Of a DNA stretch of 64,000 nucleotides, positions 35,927 to 47,281 are shown one piece after another. The translations under genes were made by a program, and so were the position numbers. Source of the stretch: Hyphomicrobiales bacterium (GTDB lineage: Bacteria > Pseudomonadota > Alphaproteobacteria > Rhizobiales > Rhizobiaceae); NCBI GenBank assembly GCA_900472175.1, contig UCHD01000004.1:526726-590725 (forward strand), written 5' to 3'. The first letter of the stretch is position 1, and the number at the start of each line of letters is the position of its first letter. The notes below the pieces were generated by a model. The model ran no database searches, was not told where the DNA came from, and saw nothing but the letters and a program-made list of their open reading frames with translations.

Positions 35927-36338
35927 CCAGAGCCCGCAACGCCTTTACGGCGTCCTGCGCAAACAGCGACAGAGGCTGCGGCAGGTTATCGAGAGAATAC
36001 CAGCCGATGTCGGAGAGTTTGTCGGGTTCCGTCAACTGCGGTTCCCCGGAGAAATCGTCGGTCACATAGATCAGCGAAATCCAGTGCTGCCGGTCGGCCT
36101 CGATCCGTTGCTCGCTGTGGCAGAGAAACCGTGCCGAATGGATTTTCAGGCCGCTTTCTTCTTCCGCCTCGCGGCAGGCGGCGTCGGCTGCCGGCTCCAT
36201 ATGATCGACCTTGCCGCCGACAATGCCCCAGTGTCCGGCTTCCGGTGCCTTCAGGCGCCTGCAAAGCAAAAGCTTGCCGTCATTAATGACGGCAAGCCCT
36301 GCTCCCACACCGGGAAAATCTATGCCTGGATATGCCAT
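35916..36338 (-). CDS. Nudix hydrolase
   Basis: A 140-residue Nudix-fold pyrophosphohydrolase. The Nudix box reads GKVDHMEPAADAACREAEEE (residues 42-61) and then SGL, fitting G-x5-E-x7-R-E-U-x-E-E-x-G-U. WGIVGGKVD precedes it. Members remove oxidised or unusual nucleotides, or diphosphates such as ADP-ribose or NADH; the substrate cannot be inferred. It lies 16 bases past the stop of a helicase-strand neighbour and is convergent with tfoX. Confidence 0.92.
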   Translation of the reverse strand: MAYPGIDFPGVGAGLAVINDGKLLLCRRLKAPEAGHWGIVGGKVDHMEPAADAACREAEEESGLKIHSARFLCHSEQRIEADRQHWISLIYVTDDFSGEPQLTEPDKLSDIGWYSLDNLPQPLSLFAQDAVKALRALAIS

Positions 36339-36354
36339 GCGACTGCTGTAAGGC

Positions 36355-37890
<1,536 letters not shown>

Positions 37891-38100
37891 AGGGAAATCT
37901 GTTTCCGTTCCGGTTCGGTCGAACACTGGTCAATCGGCGCATGCATTAACTGCCGTCGCAGCGGCTCATAGTCCCATAGCCAAGCAAAGTCAAGAAAACC
38001 GGTGGTTTGATCGGCGAAAGAGTCAATAATGGACTGACAGCAACAGGATATCGGAAAAAGCCCTGCCGTTACGTGAAGAGCCGGGGAGAGGCCATCAAGT

Positions 38101-39420
38101 TCAATTGATGTAGTGGCTGAGCTTGATGCCTGCCGTCAAGAACCGCATGGGATCGACGGCTTCGCCGTTCAGGCGGACTTCGTAGTGCAGGTGCGGGCCA
38201 GTGGAACGGCCGGTGCTGCCGGAACGGGCAATGGCTTCGCCGGTGGTGATCTTGTCGCCGACATTGACCAAAATGGTCGACAGATGGGCGTAGCGGGTTG
38301 TGATCCCGTTGCCGTGATCGATCTCGACCATGTTGCCGTAGCCGCCGCTTTTACCGGCGATGATTACTGTACCTGGTGCGGTTGCGAGGATGCGCGTTCC
38401 GGTCGGAGCGCGAAAATCGATGCCGGCATGCAGCGCCAGCCGGCCGAGAAAGGGATCGGGGCGGTTGCCGAAACTGCTGGTAATGTCGCTGGCCGGCGAT
38501 GGGTTGTTGAACGGCAACTTCCGCGCCTGGCTGCGAACACTTTCGAGGCGGCCAAGCGCCGTGTCGAGCCCGACCAGGGAGCTATCGAACGCCTCGGCCG
38601 TTTCCGGTTCGACGAACGGACCGCCAACAGCATCTTCACTTTCGCCAGCGCTGGCAGATTCGGCTGCCGCCGCCTCGCTCGCTGCAACCTTTACTCCGGT
38701 GCGCGCGAGGATGGTCATGATCGCATCGGTGGCTTCCGACGCGCCTGCCGTCAGGCTGTCGATCCGGTCCTTCTGTTCCTGTTCGATATCCTTGAGAGAC
38801 AAGGTCACCTTCGAAAACAGCCGGTCGGCCCGGTCGGACATGGCTTCCTGCCTGCCCGGAGCGGTTTGCGGCGCGTAGGCGAGCGCCATCTTCTGCGGAG
38901 GCTCTTTGCCGCCGATGCCCATCAACCGCTCGATAGCCTTAAGACCGCCACTGGCGTCCGCACGCTTTTGATAGGCCTGCGGCGCCGTCATGGAGGGCTG
39001 ATCATCTTTTTCGGCGATGCCGGATTCTTCGGCGCGGTCGAGCAGTGTTCCGAGGCGCCCGTGCCGCGACGATAGCGCCATCTGCTGTTGCAGCAGCTTT
39101 TCGACCTTGTCTTCGACAACCTGCTGATCCAGAAGCTGACGGCTGGTGACGCGATCGACCTGCGCCCGCAGGGCTGCGATCCGGTCCTCGTATTCGTGCT
39201 GCATGCGCGCCTGACGGGCCATCGTGCCGCCGATCAGGTCGTCGCGCAGCACCAGGTAGGATGTTGCTGCGAGATAGCCGATCGAGAAGACTGAAATGAA
39301 GCAGACGGATAGTGCAGCCATCCAAGGCTGGACGGTCATGTGGCGAACCTTGTCGCCGCTTGCCAGAATGAGGATGTGCTTTTGTGCGCGCTTGCCGAAA
39401 ACCTGGCTTTCCGTAGACAC
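38101..39420 (-). CDS. M23-family peptidase with coiled coil
   Basis: A 439-residue envelope protein. An N-terminal membrane helix (about 33-57) follows a cytoplasmic leader; a coiled coil (about 70-130) and a long Ala/Glu-rich linker lead to the C-terminal LytM/M23 peptidase. Zinc ligands His331 and Asp335 (HAGID) and His410-x-His412 (HLHYEV) are intact, so it should cleave peptidoglycan cross-links. GTG 39420 has GGGGTGA upstream. TTAACCTTAAC lies about 60 bases upstream on the coding strand, like a CtrA half-site, suggesting cell-cycle control (weak inference). Confidence 0.93.
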   Translation of the reverse strand: MSTESQVFGKRAQKHILILASGDKVRHMTVQPWMAALSVCFISVFSIGYLAATSYLVLRDDLIGGTMARQARMQHEYEDRIAALRAQVDRVTSRQLLDQQVVEDKVEKLLQQQMALSSRHGRLGTLLDRAEESGIAEKDDQPSMTAPQAYQKRADASGGLKAIERLMGIGGKEPPQKMALAYAPQTAPGRQEAMSDRADRLFSKVTLSLKDIEQEQKDRIDSLTAGASEATDAIMTILARTGVKVAASEAAAAESASAGESEDAVGGPFVEPETAEAFDSSLVGLDTALGRLESVRSQARKLPFNNPSPASDITSSFGNRPDPFLGRLALHAGIDFRAPTGTRILATAPGTVIIAGKSGGYGNMVEIDHGNGITTRYAHLSTILVNVGDKITTGEAIARSGSTGRSTGPHLHYEVRLNGEAVDPMRFLTAGIKLSHYIN

Positions 39421-39519
39421 TAACTCACCCCCACCGCGTGCGATTCTGCCCGTTTTGATGGGGTAATTAGATACTGTTAAGGTTAATAAAGCCTTGCTGC
39501 GAGCCCTTTGAGGGGGCAG

Positions 39520-40353
39520 TCAGGTGTTCACGGAGGCCGTCATCGAGCGGTAAAAGGATGGCGTCAGGCCTGCTTCGGCCCGGGCGATATCGTTGAAAGG
39601 TGCCTTCAAAGGACCGCGAAAGTTGGCCCTGACCAGGGCCTGGAACGCTGCTGCCGGATCTTTCTTCTGCCGGGCGCAGAGGAAGCGGAACCATTTCGCA
39701 CCGACAGCCACATGCCCCTTCTCGTCCTCGTAGATCACATCGAGCACGGCAGCGCTTTCCAGATCGCCGGCCTCGCGCATTTTCGCCTGCAGGGCTGGCG
39801 TCACGTCGAGGCCGCGTGCCTCGAGAATCAGCGGCACGACTGCCAGCCGCGCAGTCAGGTCGTTGCGCGTATCATGGGCCGCCTGCCAAAGGCCGTCATG
39901 GGCAGGCAGGTCGCCATAGTCGGCGCCCAGCTGGCGCAGGCGGTCGCGCACCATGCGGAAATGCTTGGCCTCCTCGAACGCCACTTTCATCCAGCCATCG
40001 AAGAACGAGTTAGGAACAGGCTCCGTTGCAAACCGGGCGACGATGTCGAGCGCCAGATCGACGGCGTTGAGTTCGATATGGGCAATGGCATGCAGAAGCG
40101 CGATGCGGCCTTTATCGGTGGTCAGGGCGCGCTTCGGCATTTGGCGCGGCGGTATCAGCTCCGGTTTTTCCGGCCGGCCGGGGCGATCGGGCACGGGCGT
40201 ATCGAGGGGAGAGCGTAGCGACAAGGTTCGCCCGGCCCAGCGGCGTGCCGTCTCCTGGGTCAAAAGCGTCTTGATATCCAGATCGTCTGCGCGGATTGCG
40301 CAGACGGCTCCGTCGCGAAGACTGCGGATGACCGGAAGGCTTGTCATCGTCAT
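39520..40353 (-). CDS. DUF455 ferritin-like protein
   Basis: A 277-residue DUF455 protein (COG2833). The central part is a ferritin-like four-helix bundle with likely metal ligands: HAIAHIELNAVDLALDI, KVAFEEAKHFRMVRDRL, LEARGLDVTPAL and VIYEDEKGHVAVGAKWF. Family members are proposed di-iron proteins of unknown activity. The N-terminal ~75 residues are a Pro/Arg-rich lead-in. Start ATG 40353 overlaps the bcp stop by ATGA, so it is coupled to a peroxiredoxin, which suits an oxidative-stress role. Confidence 0.9.
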   Translation of the reverse strand: MTMTSLPVIRSLRDGAVCAIRADDLDIKTLLTQETARRWAGRTLSLRSPLDTPVPDRPGRPEKPELIPPRQMPKRALTTDKGRIALLHAIAHIELNAVDLALDIVARFATEPVPNSFFDGWMKVAFEEAKHFRMVRDRLRQLGADYGDLPAHDGLWQAAHDTRNDLTARLAVVPLILEARGLDVTPALQAKMREAGDLESAAVLDVIYEDEKGHVAVGAKWFRFLCARQKKDPAAAFQALVRANFRGPLKAPFNDIARAEAGLTPSFYRSMTASVNT

Positions 40354-40832
40354 ACAGTTCCGGTCGCAAGGTTCTGCGTTGCGGCCAGGACCTCTGCGGC
40401 ATGGCCGGCGACCTTCACCTTCGGCCAGACGCGGCGGATCACGCCATCCGGGCCGATCAGCAGGGTTGTCCGCTCGACCCCCATATACTTGCGGCCGTAC
40501 ATGCTTTTTTCGACCCAGACGCCATAGCTGTTCAGGACAGCCAGATCTTCATCCGAGGCGAGAATGACCGAGAGATCATATTTCTTGGCAAACTTGTCGT
40601 GCTTTTTCACCGAATCGGGCGACATGCCGATGACCACCGCACCAGCTTCGGAAAACGCGCCCAGAAGCCCGGAGAAGTCAATGGATTCAGTGGTGCAGCT
40701 GCTGGTGTCGTCCTTCGGATAGAAGAAAAGCACCACCGGCTGTCCCCTGAAATCTGACAGGGAAACAGTTCCGCCACCATCGCGGGGCAGGGTAAAGTCC
40801 GGTGCAATTGCACCTTCGGTCAGGTTCGCCAT
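40350..40832 (-). CDS. bcp: Peroxiredoxin, Bcp/PrxQ type
   Basis: A 160-residue thioredoxin-fold peroxidase. The peroxidatic Cys46 is in DDTSSCTTES, where most Bcps have TPGCTKEA; the usual resolving Cys five residues later is Ser50/Ile51, so this is a one-Cys form or uses a distant partner. VVLFFYPKD, IGMSPDSVKKHDKFAKKY and GVERTTLLIGPDG are standard. It reduces organic peroxides. ATG 40832 has AAGGA 6-7 bases upstream. It heads bcp-DUF455, divergent from the AsmA gene. Confidence 0.94.
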   Translation of the reverse strand: MANLTEGAIAPDFTLPRDGGGTVSLSDFRGQPVVLFFYPKDDTSSCTTESIDFSGLLGAFSEAGAVVIGMSPDSVKKHDKFAKKYDLSVILASDEDLAVLNSYGVWVEKSMYGRKYMGVERTTLLIGPDGVIRRVWPKVKVAGHAAEVLAATQNLATGTV

Positions 40833-41189
40833 GGTTATTCCTTTATTCTGGGGCATGTGCCGCAAAAGGTTGTCGCATGAGGCATATCCAATCGGAACCC
40901 GGCCCGTCCAGCGCCGGAGGGACCAGAGGGTGTTTTCACGCACAGGGAAGATCGATTGAATGGCAGACATCGTTTGCCCCAGGATCGTTCTTTAACTACT
41001 GTATAGCCTCTGCAAATGCCAAAAGACGCTTCGCTGCATCCTTGGTATTTTCGGGCGATAACATGAGACGAATCAACCACGTACGTCGTGTGTTCGGCAT
41101 ATACATCTGTGCTGCCGCGAGATGGAATCGCATGAGATTGGAAAATACCGCATGATTCTTCTTCACACTTGCGGAGGCCGCCGGCGCTG
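40833..41189. other. Gene-free divergent region before bcp and the AsmA-like gene
   Basis: About 360 bases with promoters expected for both directions. I see no convincing coding frame or RNA gene; an ACGTACGT palindrome at about 41081-41088 is the only symmetric feature noticed. Confidence 0.55.
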
Positions 41190-44100
41190 ATGAATGAAAT
41201 CCGCGGCGAAAAGGTATCGTTTCGCAAGGAAGACATTGTCGCTCTGCATTCCCTGCCATCCGCGCAGGCTCATGATCCATGTATCGTTCACGCGCCGAAC
41301 AAGCGCGGCATCACGCATCTCGCCTTTACTATCGCGGCTGTCGTCGCCTCGATTATCCTTCTGATTGGCGCCTTGCTGGTGGCTGCCATCGAAGGCGGTT
41401 TTCTGGATGAACCGTTGAATGCGCGGGCACAGATGGCGCTCAACACAGCGACTGGCAGCAATTACCACGCCGAGGTCGGAAGCACCGTCTTGCGGGTGAC
41501 GTCGAACGGTGCGCTGGCGCTGAAGGCGCAGAATGTAACGCTGGTGGAGAACGCCTCCAACAAGCGCCTCGTCACGACCAACTCCGTCTTTATCGAACTC
41601 AATCCGCTGGCTTTGATAACCGGCCGGATTGCCGTTTCACGGATCGAGGCGGAAGGGGCGATGCTCGATCCGTCGTTGCTGCCTCAAGGCAAGCCGATCG
41701 ATCTGGCGGCGATACGTGTCGCCGATGTTGCCGATGGATTGGAAGTCGTTTTCAGCCAGATCGACAATATCTCGCAACTGATCGGCCGCAGCGATACCGA
41801 AACCGTGCGGATCGCCGATCTGCAATTGTCGTTTGCCGGGCCTCGCCAACGGGTCGTGCCGGTCGTGGTCGAAACGGTGGATTTCAAGCGTACCGCCGAT
41901 GGCTCGATGCAGATTGACGGCGTCTTTTCCGTTGATGGACAATCTTCGCAACTGCATCTGCGCGCCGACTGGCAGAGCGGGCGTGTCACGGCACTTGACG
42001 GCTCAGCCATCGGGCTGCCCTTGTCTGCCTTTCTGCACCGTGATGATACGGCGACCGAACTTGCGTTCGGGATCAAAAGCAGCGCCGACCTGACCATCAA
42101 GGCCACACGGGCAGCCGAAAACACACCGCCGACCCTGCAGTTGAGCGGCCGTTCCAACGATGGCGCATTCGATGCGGGTGGGTTCACTTCGGAACTCAAG
42201 CCCTCCGAGCTGAATGTCAGTTATGATTTTGCCCGCGACAGGATCGAGATATTGCCGTCGATGGTGCGCGTCGGCCGGTCGACCTTTCCCTTTACCGGCG
42301 CAATTGCGGATCTCGATCCGGCGGTGCTTGCCGGCAAGACAGGTTTCTCGATCGATCTTCTGCTGCAAGCCGCCAGTTCGTCGCCGGTCGATGTCACCGA
42401 AGCGCCGCTGATATTCGATGCCAAGGCTCAGGGCCGTTACCTGCCGGAGAGCCATCAGCTGGTGTTCGATGAACTGACGGTTGCCAGCGGGCTAGGCACC
42501 GCTGCGGGCTCGCTGTCCATGACATTCGGGGAAACCTCGCCGCAGATCAGCTTTGCGCTTTTGACCAGCAAGATACAGTCTGCTGCCGTCAAGCAGCTCT
42601 GGCCCTGGTGGGTTGGCAAGACCGCGCGGCGCTGGGTGATCAACAACATCTTCGGCGGCACGGTCACGGATGGCAAGATCGAGGTCTTCTTGCCGATGGG
42701 GCGCATCACACGCACGGTTGGCCCGATCGACCTGAACGCCGAAGAGCTGAGCGTACAATTCAATATCGCCGATGCGCGGGTCAATCTGGCCGGCGATATC
42801 CCGCCCTTGCGCGATGCGGCCGGTGCCTTCAAGCTGAAGGGAGAGCATCTCGACGTTGATATTCAAAAGGGAACCGCCTATTTCCCGTCAGGTCGATCGG
42901 TCACCTTGAACGGCGGCGATTTCAAGATTCCCAACACGTACGAAAAACCCTTGATAGCGGAAATGAAGCTGGATGTCGGCGGGGAGGCGGATGCCATTGC
43001 AGAACTCGTTACCTACCGGCCAATATCCGCCTTGCAACGGACGCCTTTCAAGCCGGAGGATTTTTCCGGCAAGATGACGGCGCAGGTCGGCGCCCGGTTC
43101 GGGCTTGTCACAGCTCAGAAGCCGCCGCCGCCGCAGTGGCAGGCGGAAATGCTCCTTGATGGCGTTACCGTCAACAAGCCCATTGCTGGGCGGACAATCT
43201 CGGACATCAAAGGAAGTTTGCGGGTCGATCCCCAGCAGGCCGTTCTTGAGGCCAAGGCTGATATCGATGGTGGTCTCATGGACATTTCTATGGTCGAGCC
43301 CGTCGGAGCGGGCAGCGCCATCAAGAGAAAACGTGAGATTTCCGGAACATTGAACGATGAGGTGCTTGCCAAGCTTGCGCCTGGGCTAGGGGGGATCATT
43401 AGCGGGCCTGTCGGACTGGATATCCAGATCGACGATACCAATCGTCAGACGGTTTTGGCGGATCTAGGGAATGCTTCGATTTCGCTTCCTTGGATCAACT
43501 GGTCGAAGGGGGCGGGTATTGGCGCAAAGGCAACGTTTTCGATCCCGGCTGCTGACGAGACGGTGCACATCAATGATCTCAAATTCACCGGCGATGGCTT
43601 CGGGGCAAGCGGCTCGCTCTTCATCGACAAGGCTGGGTTAACTTCGGGCGAGTTTTCGTCGGTTCAGCTGTCGAAAGGCGACAGCTATGCTCTCAACATC
43701 AAACGGCAGAAGAACGGTTTCGGCGTCAGCGTCAACGGCAGCTCGGCCGATATTCGGCCCATTATCGAGAGTATGCGCACGTCATCAGGCGGCAACAGTG
43801 TCGATGGCAAACGTATTTCCATTGATGCGAGCCTGCAGCAGGTGACGGGATTTCATTCCGAAATCTTGTCCAACGTCAATCTGAGGTATGTCGCAAGAGG
43901 ATCACAGATCGACGCCGTTGATCTGTCTGCAGTGACCGATAGCGGTCAGGCCGTGGTTGCCAAATTGACGAAGGACGGTGCCGACAACATGCTCGAACTG
44001 ACCAGCGGCGATGCGGGCTCTCTGGCGCGGTTTGCCAATATCTACAGCAACATGCGTGGCGGCCTTTTGAACCTCAAGCTGCGCGATCGTGGCGGCAGTT

Positions 44101-44582
44101 CCTGGCGCGGCAACATCGATATCCGCAAGTTCTCCCTCGTCAACGAGGCACGGCTGCAATCCATCGTCTCGACGCCGACTGGCGCGGATGGCAGAAGCCT
44201 CAACCAGGCGGTGAAAAAGAACATCGATGTCAGTTCAGCCCGCTTCGAGCGCGGCTCTGCCAATGTGGCGCTGGACAACGGTACGATTGCTATAGACAGC
44301 GGGGTGGTGCGCGGGGTTGATGTCGGCGCAACGTTCCAGGGCACGGTGCGCGACGCAAACGGCAACATGGACATGACCGGAACGTTCATGCCGGCCTACG
44401 GGCTCAACCGTTTGTTTGGCGAACTGCCGCTGATCGGCGTGCTCCTCGGCAATGGCCGGGATCGCGGCCTGCTGGGGATCACCTTCAAGCTGGTCGGCCC
44501 GTTCGCCAAGCCGAACCTGACGATCAACCCCTTGTCGATCATTGCGCCCGGCGTGTTCCGCAGCATCTTCGAATTCCAATAA
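41190..44582 (+). CDS. AsmA/YhdP-like (DUF3971) envelope protein
   Basis: An 1130-residue protein with one N-terminal membrane helix (about 43-67: FTIAAVVASIILLIGALLVAA) and a long beta-rich periplasmic part. The DUF3971 region shows VPVVVETVDFKRTADGSMQIDG and PWWVGKTARRWVINNIFGG; the C-terminus GLNRLFGELPLIGVLLGNGRDRGLLG and ITFKLVGPFAKPNLTINPLSIIAPG is the AsmA_2 hallmark. In E. coli, YhdP, TamB and AsmA-type bridges move phospholipids to the outer membrane; a lipid-transport role is inferred. GGAGG lies 12 bases before ATG 41190. No partner gene adjoins. Confidence 0.92.
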   Translation: MNEIRGEKVSFRKEDIVALHSLPSAQAHDPCIVHAPNKRGITHLAFTIAAVVASIILLIGALLVAAIEGGFLDEPLNARAQMALNTATGSNYHAEVGSTVLRVTSNGALALKAQNVTLVENASNKRLVTTNSVFIELNPLALITGRIAVSRIEAEGAMLDPSLLPQGKPIDLAAIRVADVADGLEVVFSQIDNISQLIGRSDTETVRIADLQLSFAGPRQRVVPVVVETVDFKRTADGSMQIDGVFSVDGQSSQLHLRADWQSGRVTALDGSAIGLPLSAFLHRDDTATELAFGIKSSADLTIKATRAAENTPPTLQLSGRSNDGAFDAGGFTSELKPSELNVSYDFARDRIEILPSMVRVGRSTFPFTGAIADLDPAVLAGKTGFSIDLLLQAASSSPVDVTEAPLIFDAKAQGRYLPESHQLVFDELTVASGLGTAAGSLSMTFGETSPQISFALLTSKIQSAAVKQLWPWWVGKTARRWVINNIFGGTVTDGKIEVFLPMGRITRTVGPIDLNAEELSVQFNIADARVNLAGDIPPLRDAAGAFKLKGEHLDVDIQKGTAYFPSGRSVTLNGGDFKIPNTYEKPLIAEMKLDVGGEADAIAELVTYRPISALQRTPFKPEDFSGKMTAQVGARFGLVTAQKPPPPQWQAEMLLDGVTVNKPIAGRTISDIKGSLRVDPQQAVLEAKADIDGGLMDISMVEPVGAGSAIKRKREISGTLNDEVLAKLAPGLGGIISGPVGLDIQIDDTNRQTVLADLGNASISLPWINWSKGAGIGAKATFSIPAADETVHINDLKFTGDGFGASGSLFIDKAGLTSGEFSSVQLSKGDSYALNIKRQKNGFGVSVNGSSADIRPIIESMRTSSGGNSVDGKRISIDASLQQVTGFHSEILSNVNLRYVARGSQIDAVDLSAVTDSGQAVVAKLTKDGADNMLELTSGDAGSLARFANIYSNMRGGLLNLKLRDRGGSSWRGNIDIRKFSLVNEARLQSIVSTPTGADGRSLNQAVKKNIDVSSARFERGSANVALDNGTIAIDSGVVRGVDVGATFQGTVRDANGNMDMTGTFMPAYGLNRLFGELPLIGVLLGNGRDRGLLGITFKLVGPFAKPNLTINPLSIIAPGVFRSIFEFQ

Positions 44583-44607
44583 AAACCGGCGGGATTACCG
44601 CCGGTTT
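44583..44607. terminator. Bidirectional terminator
   Basis: AAACCGGCGG, loop GATTA, CCGCCGGTTT: perfect 10-base stem between the convergent AsmA-like and tyrS genes. Confidence 0.85.
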
Positions 44608-44633
44608 GGGGCTCGCTCGATGTTCTGGGCGTT

Positions 44634-45887
44634 TTAGGCCGGCCGCACGAGAATATGCTTCTTTTTGCCGAGTGACAGCTTGATCACTCCGTCCGCCGTG
44701 ACGTCACCGGTACCGATCATCTGGCGGTCGTCGCTGACAACAGCATCATTGAGCCGAACGGCGCCATCCTTGAGGAACTGCCGCACCTTGCCATTGGATT
44801 CGGCGAGACCGGCGCGAACGAACAGCGCGAGGACGCCGATTCCCGCTTCAAGCTCCGCAGTAGGGACATCGATGGACGGAAGGTTGGCGGCAAGAGCGCC
44901 TTCCTCGAACGTCTTGCGGGCTGTCTCGGCCGCGTCTTCCGCAGCCGCACGTCCGTGCAATGTCGCGGTGATTTCCGTTGCCAGGATCTTCTTCACCTCG
45001 TTGATCTCGGTACCAGCGAGCTGCGAAAGACGGGCGATCTCGCCCATCGGCAGCGTTGTGTAGAGCTTGAGGAAGCGCGACACGTCGGCGTCTTCGGTAT
45101 TGCGCCAGTATTGCCAGAAGTCATAGGCCGACATCATGTCGGGGTTGAGCCAGATGGCGCCGTTGACCGACTTGCCCATCTTGGCGCCCGACGATGTGGT
45201 CAAAAGCGGCGATGTCAGCGCGTAGAGCTGCGGCGTTCCCATGCGGTGGCCGAGATCGATACCGTTGATGATGTTGCCCCACTGGTCGGAGCCGCCCATT
45301 TGCAGGCGGCAACCGGTGCGCTTGTAGAGTTCGACGAAATCGTAGGCCTGCAGGATCATGTAGTTGAACTCGAGGAACGACAATGATTGCTCGCGGTCCA
45401 ACCGGGTCTTGACGCTGTCGAAGGCCAGCATGCGATTGACCGAGAAGTGACGGCCGACATCACGCAGGAATTCAAGATAGTTGATACCCAGCAGCCAATC
45501 GGCATTGTTGATCATCAGGGCGTCTTTTGGCCCATCGCCGTAGGTCAGGTAGTTCGAGAACACCGATTTGATGCTGGCGATGTTGGACGCGATGGTTTCT
45601 GGCGTCATCAGCTGACGCGCCTCGTCTTTGAAGGACGGGTCGCCGACCATGCCGGTGCCGCCGCCCATCAGCGAGATCGGCTGGTGGCCGGTTGCCTGCA
45701 TCCAATGCAGCATCATGATCTGGATCAAACCGCCGGCGTGCAGGCTTGGTGCGGTCGGATCGAAGCCGATATAGGCTGTCACGGTCTCCTTGTTGAACAG
45801 CGCATCCAGTCCGGCATTGTCGGATGTCTGGTGGATGAAGCCGCGTTCATGGAGGGTGTGAAGGAAATCGGACTTGAATTCGGACAT
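44634..45887 (-). CDS. tyrS: Tyrosyl-tRNA synthetase
   Basis: A 417-residue class I aminoacyl-tRNA synthetase. The HIGH region reads PTAPSLHAG (about 44-52) and KMSKS reads KMGKS (236-240). GSDQWGNI is the tyrosine-site block and an S4-like RNA-binding domain ends the protein ([20 protein letters not shown], then [10 protein letters not shown]). Length fits the TyrRS type of proteobacteria. Start ATG 45887 ([17 protein letters not shown]) is preferred over the longer frame to 45977. Divergent from anmK with a 131-base gap. Confidence 0.98.
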   Translation of the reverse strand: MSEFKSDFLHTLHERGFIHQTSDNAGLDALFNKETVTAYIGFDPTAPSLHAGGLIQIMMLHWMQATGHQPISLMGGGTGMVGDPSFKDEARQLMTPETIASNIASIKSVFSNYLTYGDGPKDALMINNADWLLGINYLEFLRDVGRHFSVNRMLAFDSVKTRLDREQSLSFLEFNYMILQAYDFVELYKRTGCRLQMGGSDQWGNIINGIDLGHRMGTPQLYALTSPLLTTSSGAKMGKSVNGAIWLNPDMMSAYDFWQYWRNTEDADVSRFLKLYTTLPMGEIARLSQLAGTEINEVKKILATEITATLHGRAAAEDAAETARKTFEEGALAANLPSIDVPTAELEAGIGVLALFVRAGLAESNGKVRQFLKDGAVRLNDAVVSDDRQMIGTGDVTADGVIKLSLGKKKHILVRPA

Positions 45888-46018
45888 GACCTGTCTCTTT
45901 CGGTGGGCTGCTTGGAGAGGAATGAGGACTTGCTGGATATTTGCGCGGCGTTTAGCACTGTTTGCTGAAAAGTGCACGTGTTTGCATCGTGAATGTTTGC
46001 TTGGGAGTTGAGTGCGGG

Positions 46019-47176
46019 ATGACGCAGATGAAGACGGCGATCGGGCTGATGAGCGGCACCAGCATGGATGGCATCGACATTGCGCTCATTCGAACCGATG
46101 GCCGCGGCAAGGTCGAGCGTGGCGCAGCCCTTGGAATATCCTATGACGCAAAGTTTCGCGATCGCCTGAAACAGGCTCTGGAAGAGGCCAAAGCGATCCG
46201 GCAGCGCGAGGAGCGGCCGGGTACGCTTGCCGATGTCGAGCGCGAACTGACGATGCGTCATGCGAGCGCCGTTCAGGATTTTCTGAAGAAAAACAATATT
46301 CTGTCCGCATATGTTGATGTGATCGGGTTTCATGGCCAGACCGTGTTGCATCGTCCGGACCAGGCGCTGACCGTCCAGCTTGGCGACGGTGCGCTGCTGG
46401 CGCGTGAAACCGGCATTGCCGTTGTTCACGACATGCGTGCCAACGATATGGCGCATGGCGGGCAGGGCGCGCCGCTGATCCCCGCCTACCATGCGGCTCT
46501 TGCGGCCGGATTGCCTGCGGAACTTCGCTCCGGGCACCCGGTGGTGTTCGTCAATATTGGTGGCATTTCCAATCTAACATGTGTCGGCACCGGCGGGCAG
46601 ACCGTCGCTGCCTATGATAGCGGCCCGGGCAACACGCTGATCGACCAATGGGTCGAGGCACATGCCGGAATTCCCTACGATCAGGGGGGCATGATCGCCA
46701 GCGAGGGACGTGTTCTGACCAACCTGGCGGAACGCTACCTCGCAAATCCGTTTTTTTCCGGGACCAAGCGCCGCTCGCTCGATCGCAACGATTTTTCGCC
46801 TCCCGCAGGTGCCGATGCGAGCCTCGAGGACGGCGCCCGCACGCTTGCCTATGTTACGGCTGCCGCCATCCTCAGATCCGCACAGCACCTGCCGGAGCGG
46901 CCCGGCACCTACATCATCTGCGGTGGTGGACGGTTGAACCGGATCATCATGCGTGATCTCACCGAACTTGCATTGCGCGATGAAGCAAAGGTCGTTTCCG
47001 CCGAAGCTGCGGGCCTTGATGGCGATGCCATGGAGGCGGAGGCGTGGGGTTATCTGGCCGTGCGCTCGCTCGAAGGATTGTCGCTGACGTTTCCCGGCAC
47101 GACGGGCGTAACAGAGCCGGTCACCGGCGGGGTCTTCAACGCCGCCTTGGGCTCGTTGCCGTCGGCCTCCGATTAA
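46019..47176 (+). CDS. anmK: Anhydro-N-acetylmuramic acid kinase
   Basis: A 385-residue sugar kinase of the hexokinase/actin fold that phosphorylates anhydroMurNAc in peptidoglycan recycling. [11 protein letters not shown] at the start is the family signature, and [30 protein letters not shown] and ICGGGRLN follow. Start ATG 46019 is preferred; 19 extra codons upstream are unsupported. Upstream tyrS is divergent, an arrangement also seen elsewhere in proteobacteria. Confidence 0.97.
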   Translation: MTQMKTAIGLMSGTSMDGIDIALIRTDGRGKVERGAALGISYDAKFRDRLKQALEEAKAIRQREERPGTLADVERELTMRHASAVQDFLKKNNILSAYVDVIGFHGQTVLHRPDQALTVQLGDGALLARETGIAVVHDMRANDMAHGGQGAPLIPAYHAALAAGLPAELRSGHPVVFVNIGGISNLTCVGTGGQTVAAYDSGPGNTLIDQWVEAHAGIPYDQGGMIASEGRVLTNLAERYLANPFFSGTKRRSLDRNDFSPPAGADASLEDGARTLAYVTAAAILRSAQHLPERPGTYIICGGGRLNRIIMRDLTELALRDEAKVVSAEAAGLDGDAMEAEAWGYLAVRSLEGLSLTFPGTTGVTEPVTGGVFNAALGSLPSASD

Positions 47177-47281
47177 CGTTTCTTTTGCCCGGTACGGATA
47201 TCATTCACACGAATCTGCGATGCCTTTGCGGCATGGTGGGAGAGAACGCGCGGCGTGTGCGGACTCGAAACGGACGTAGAG

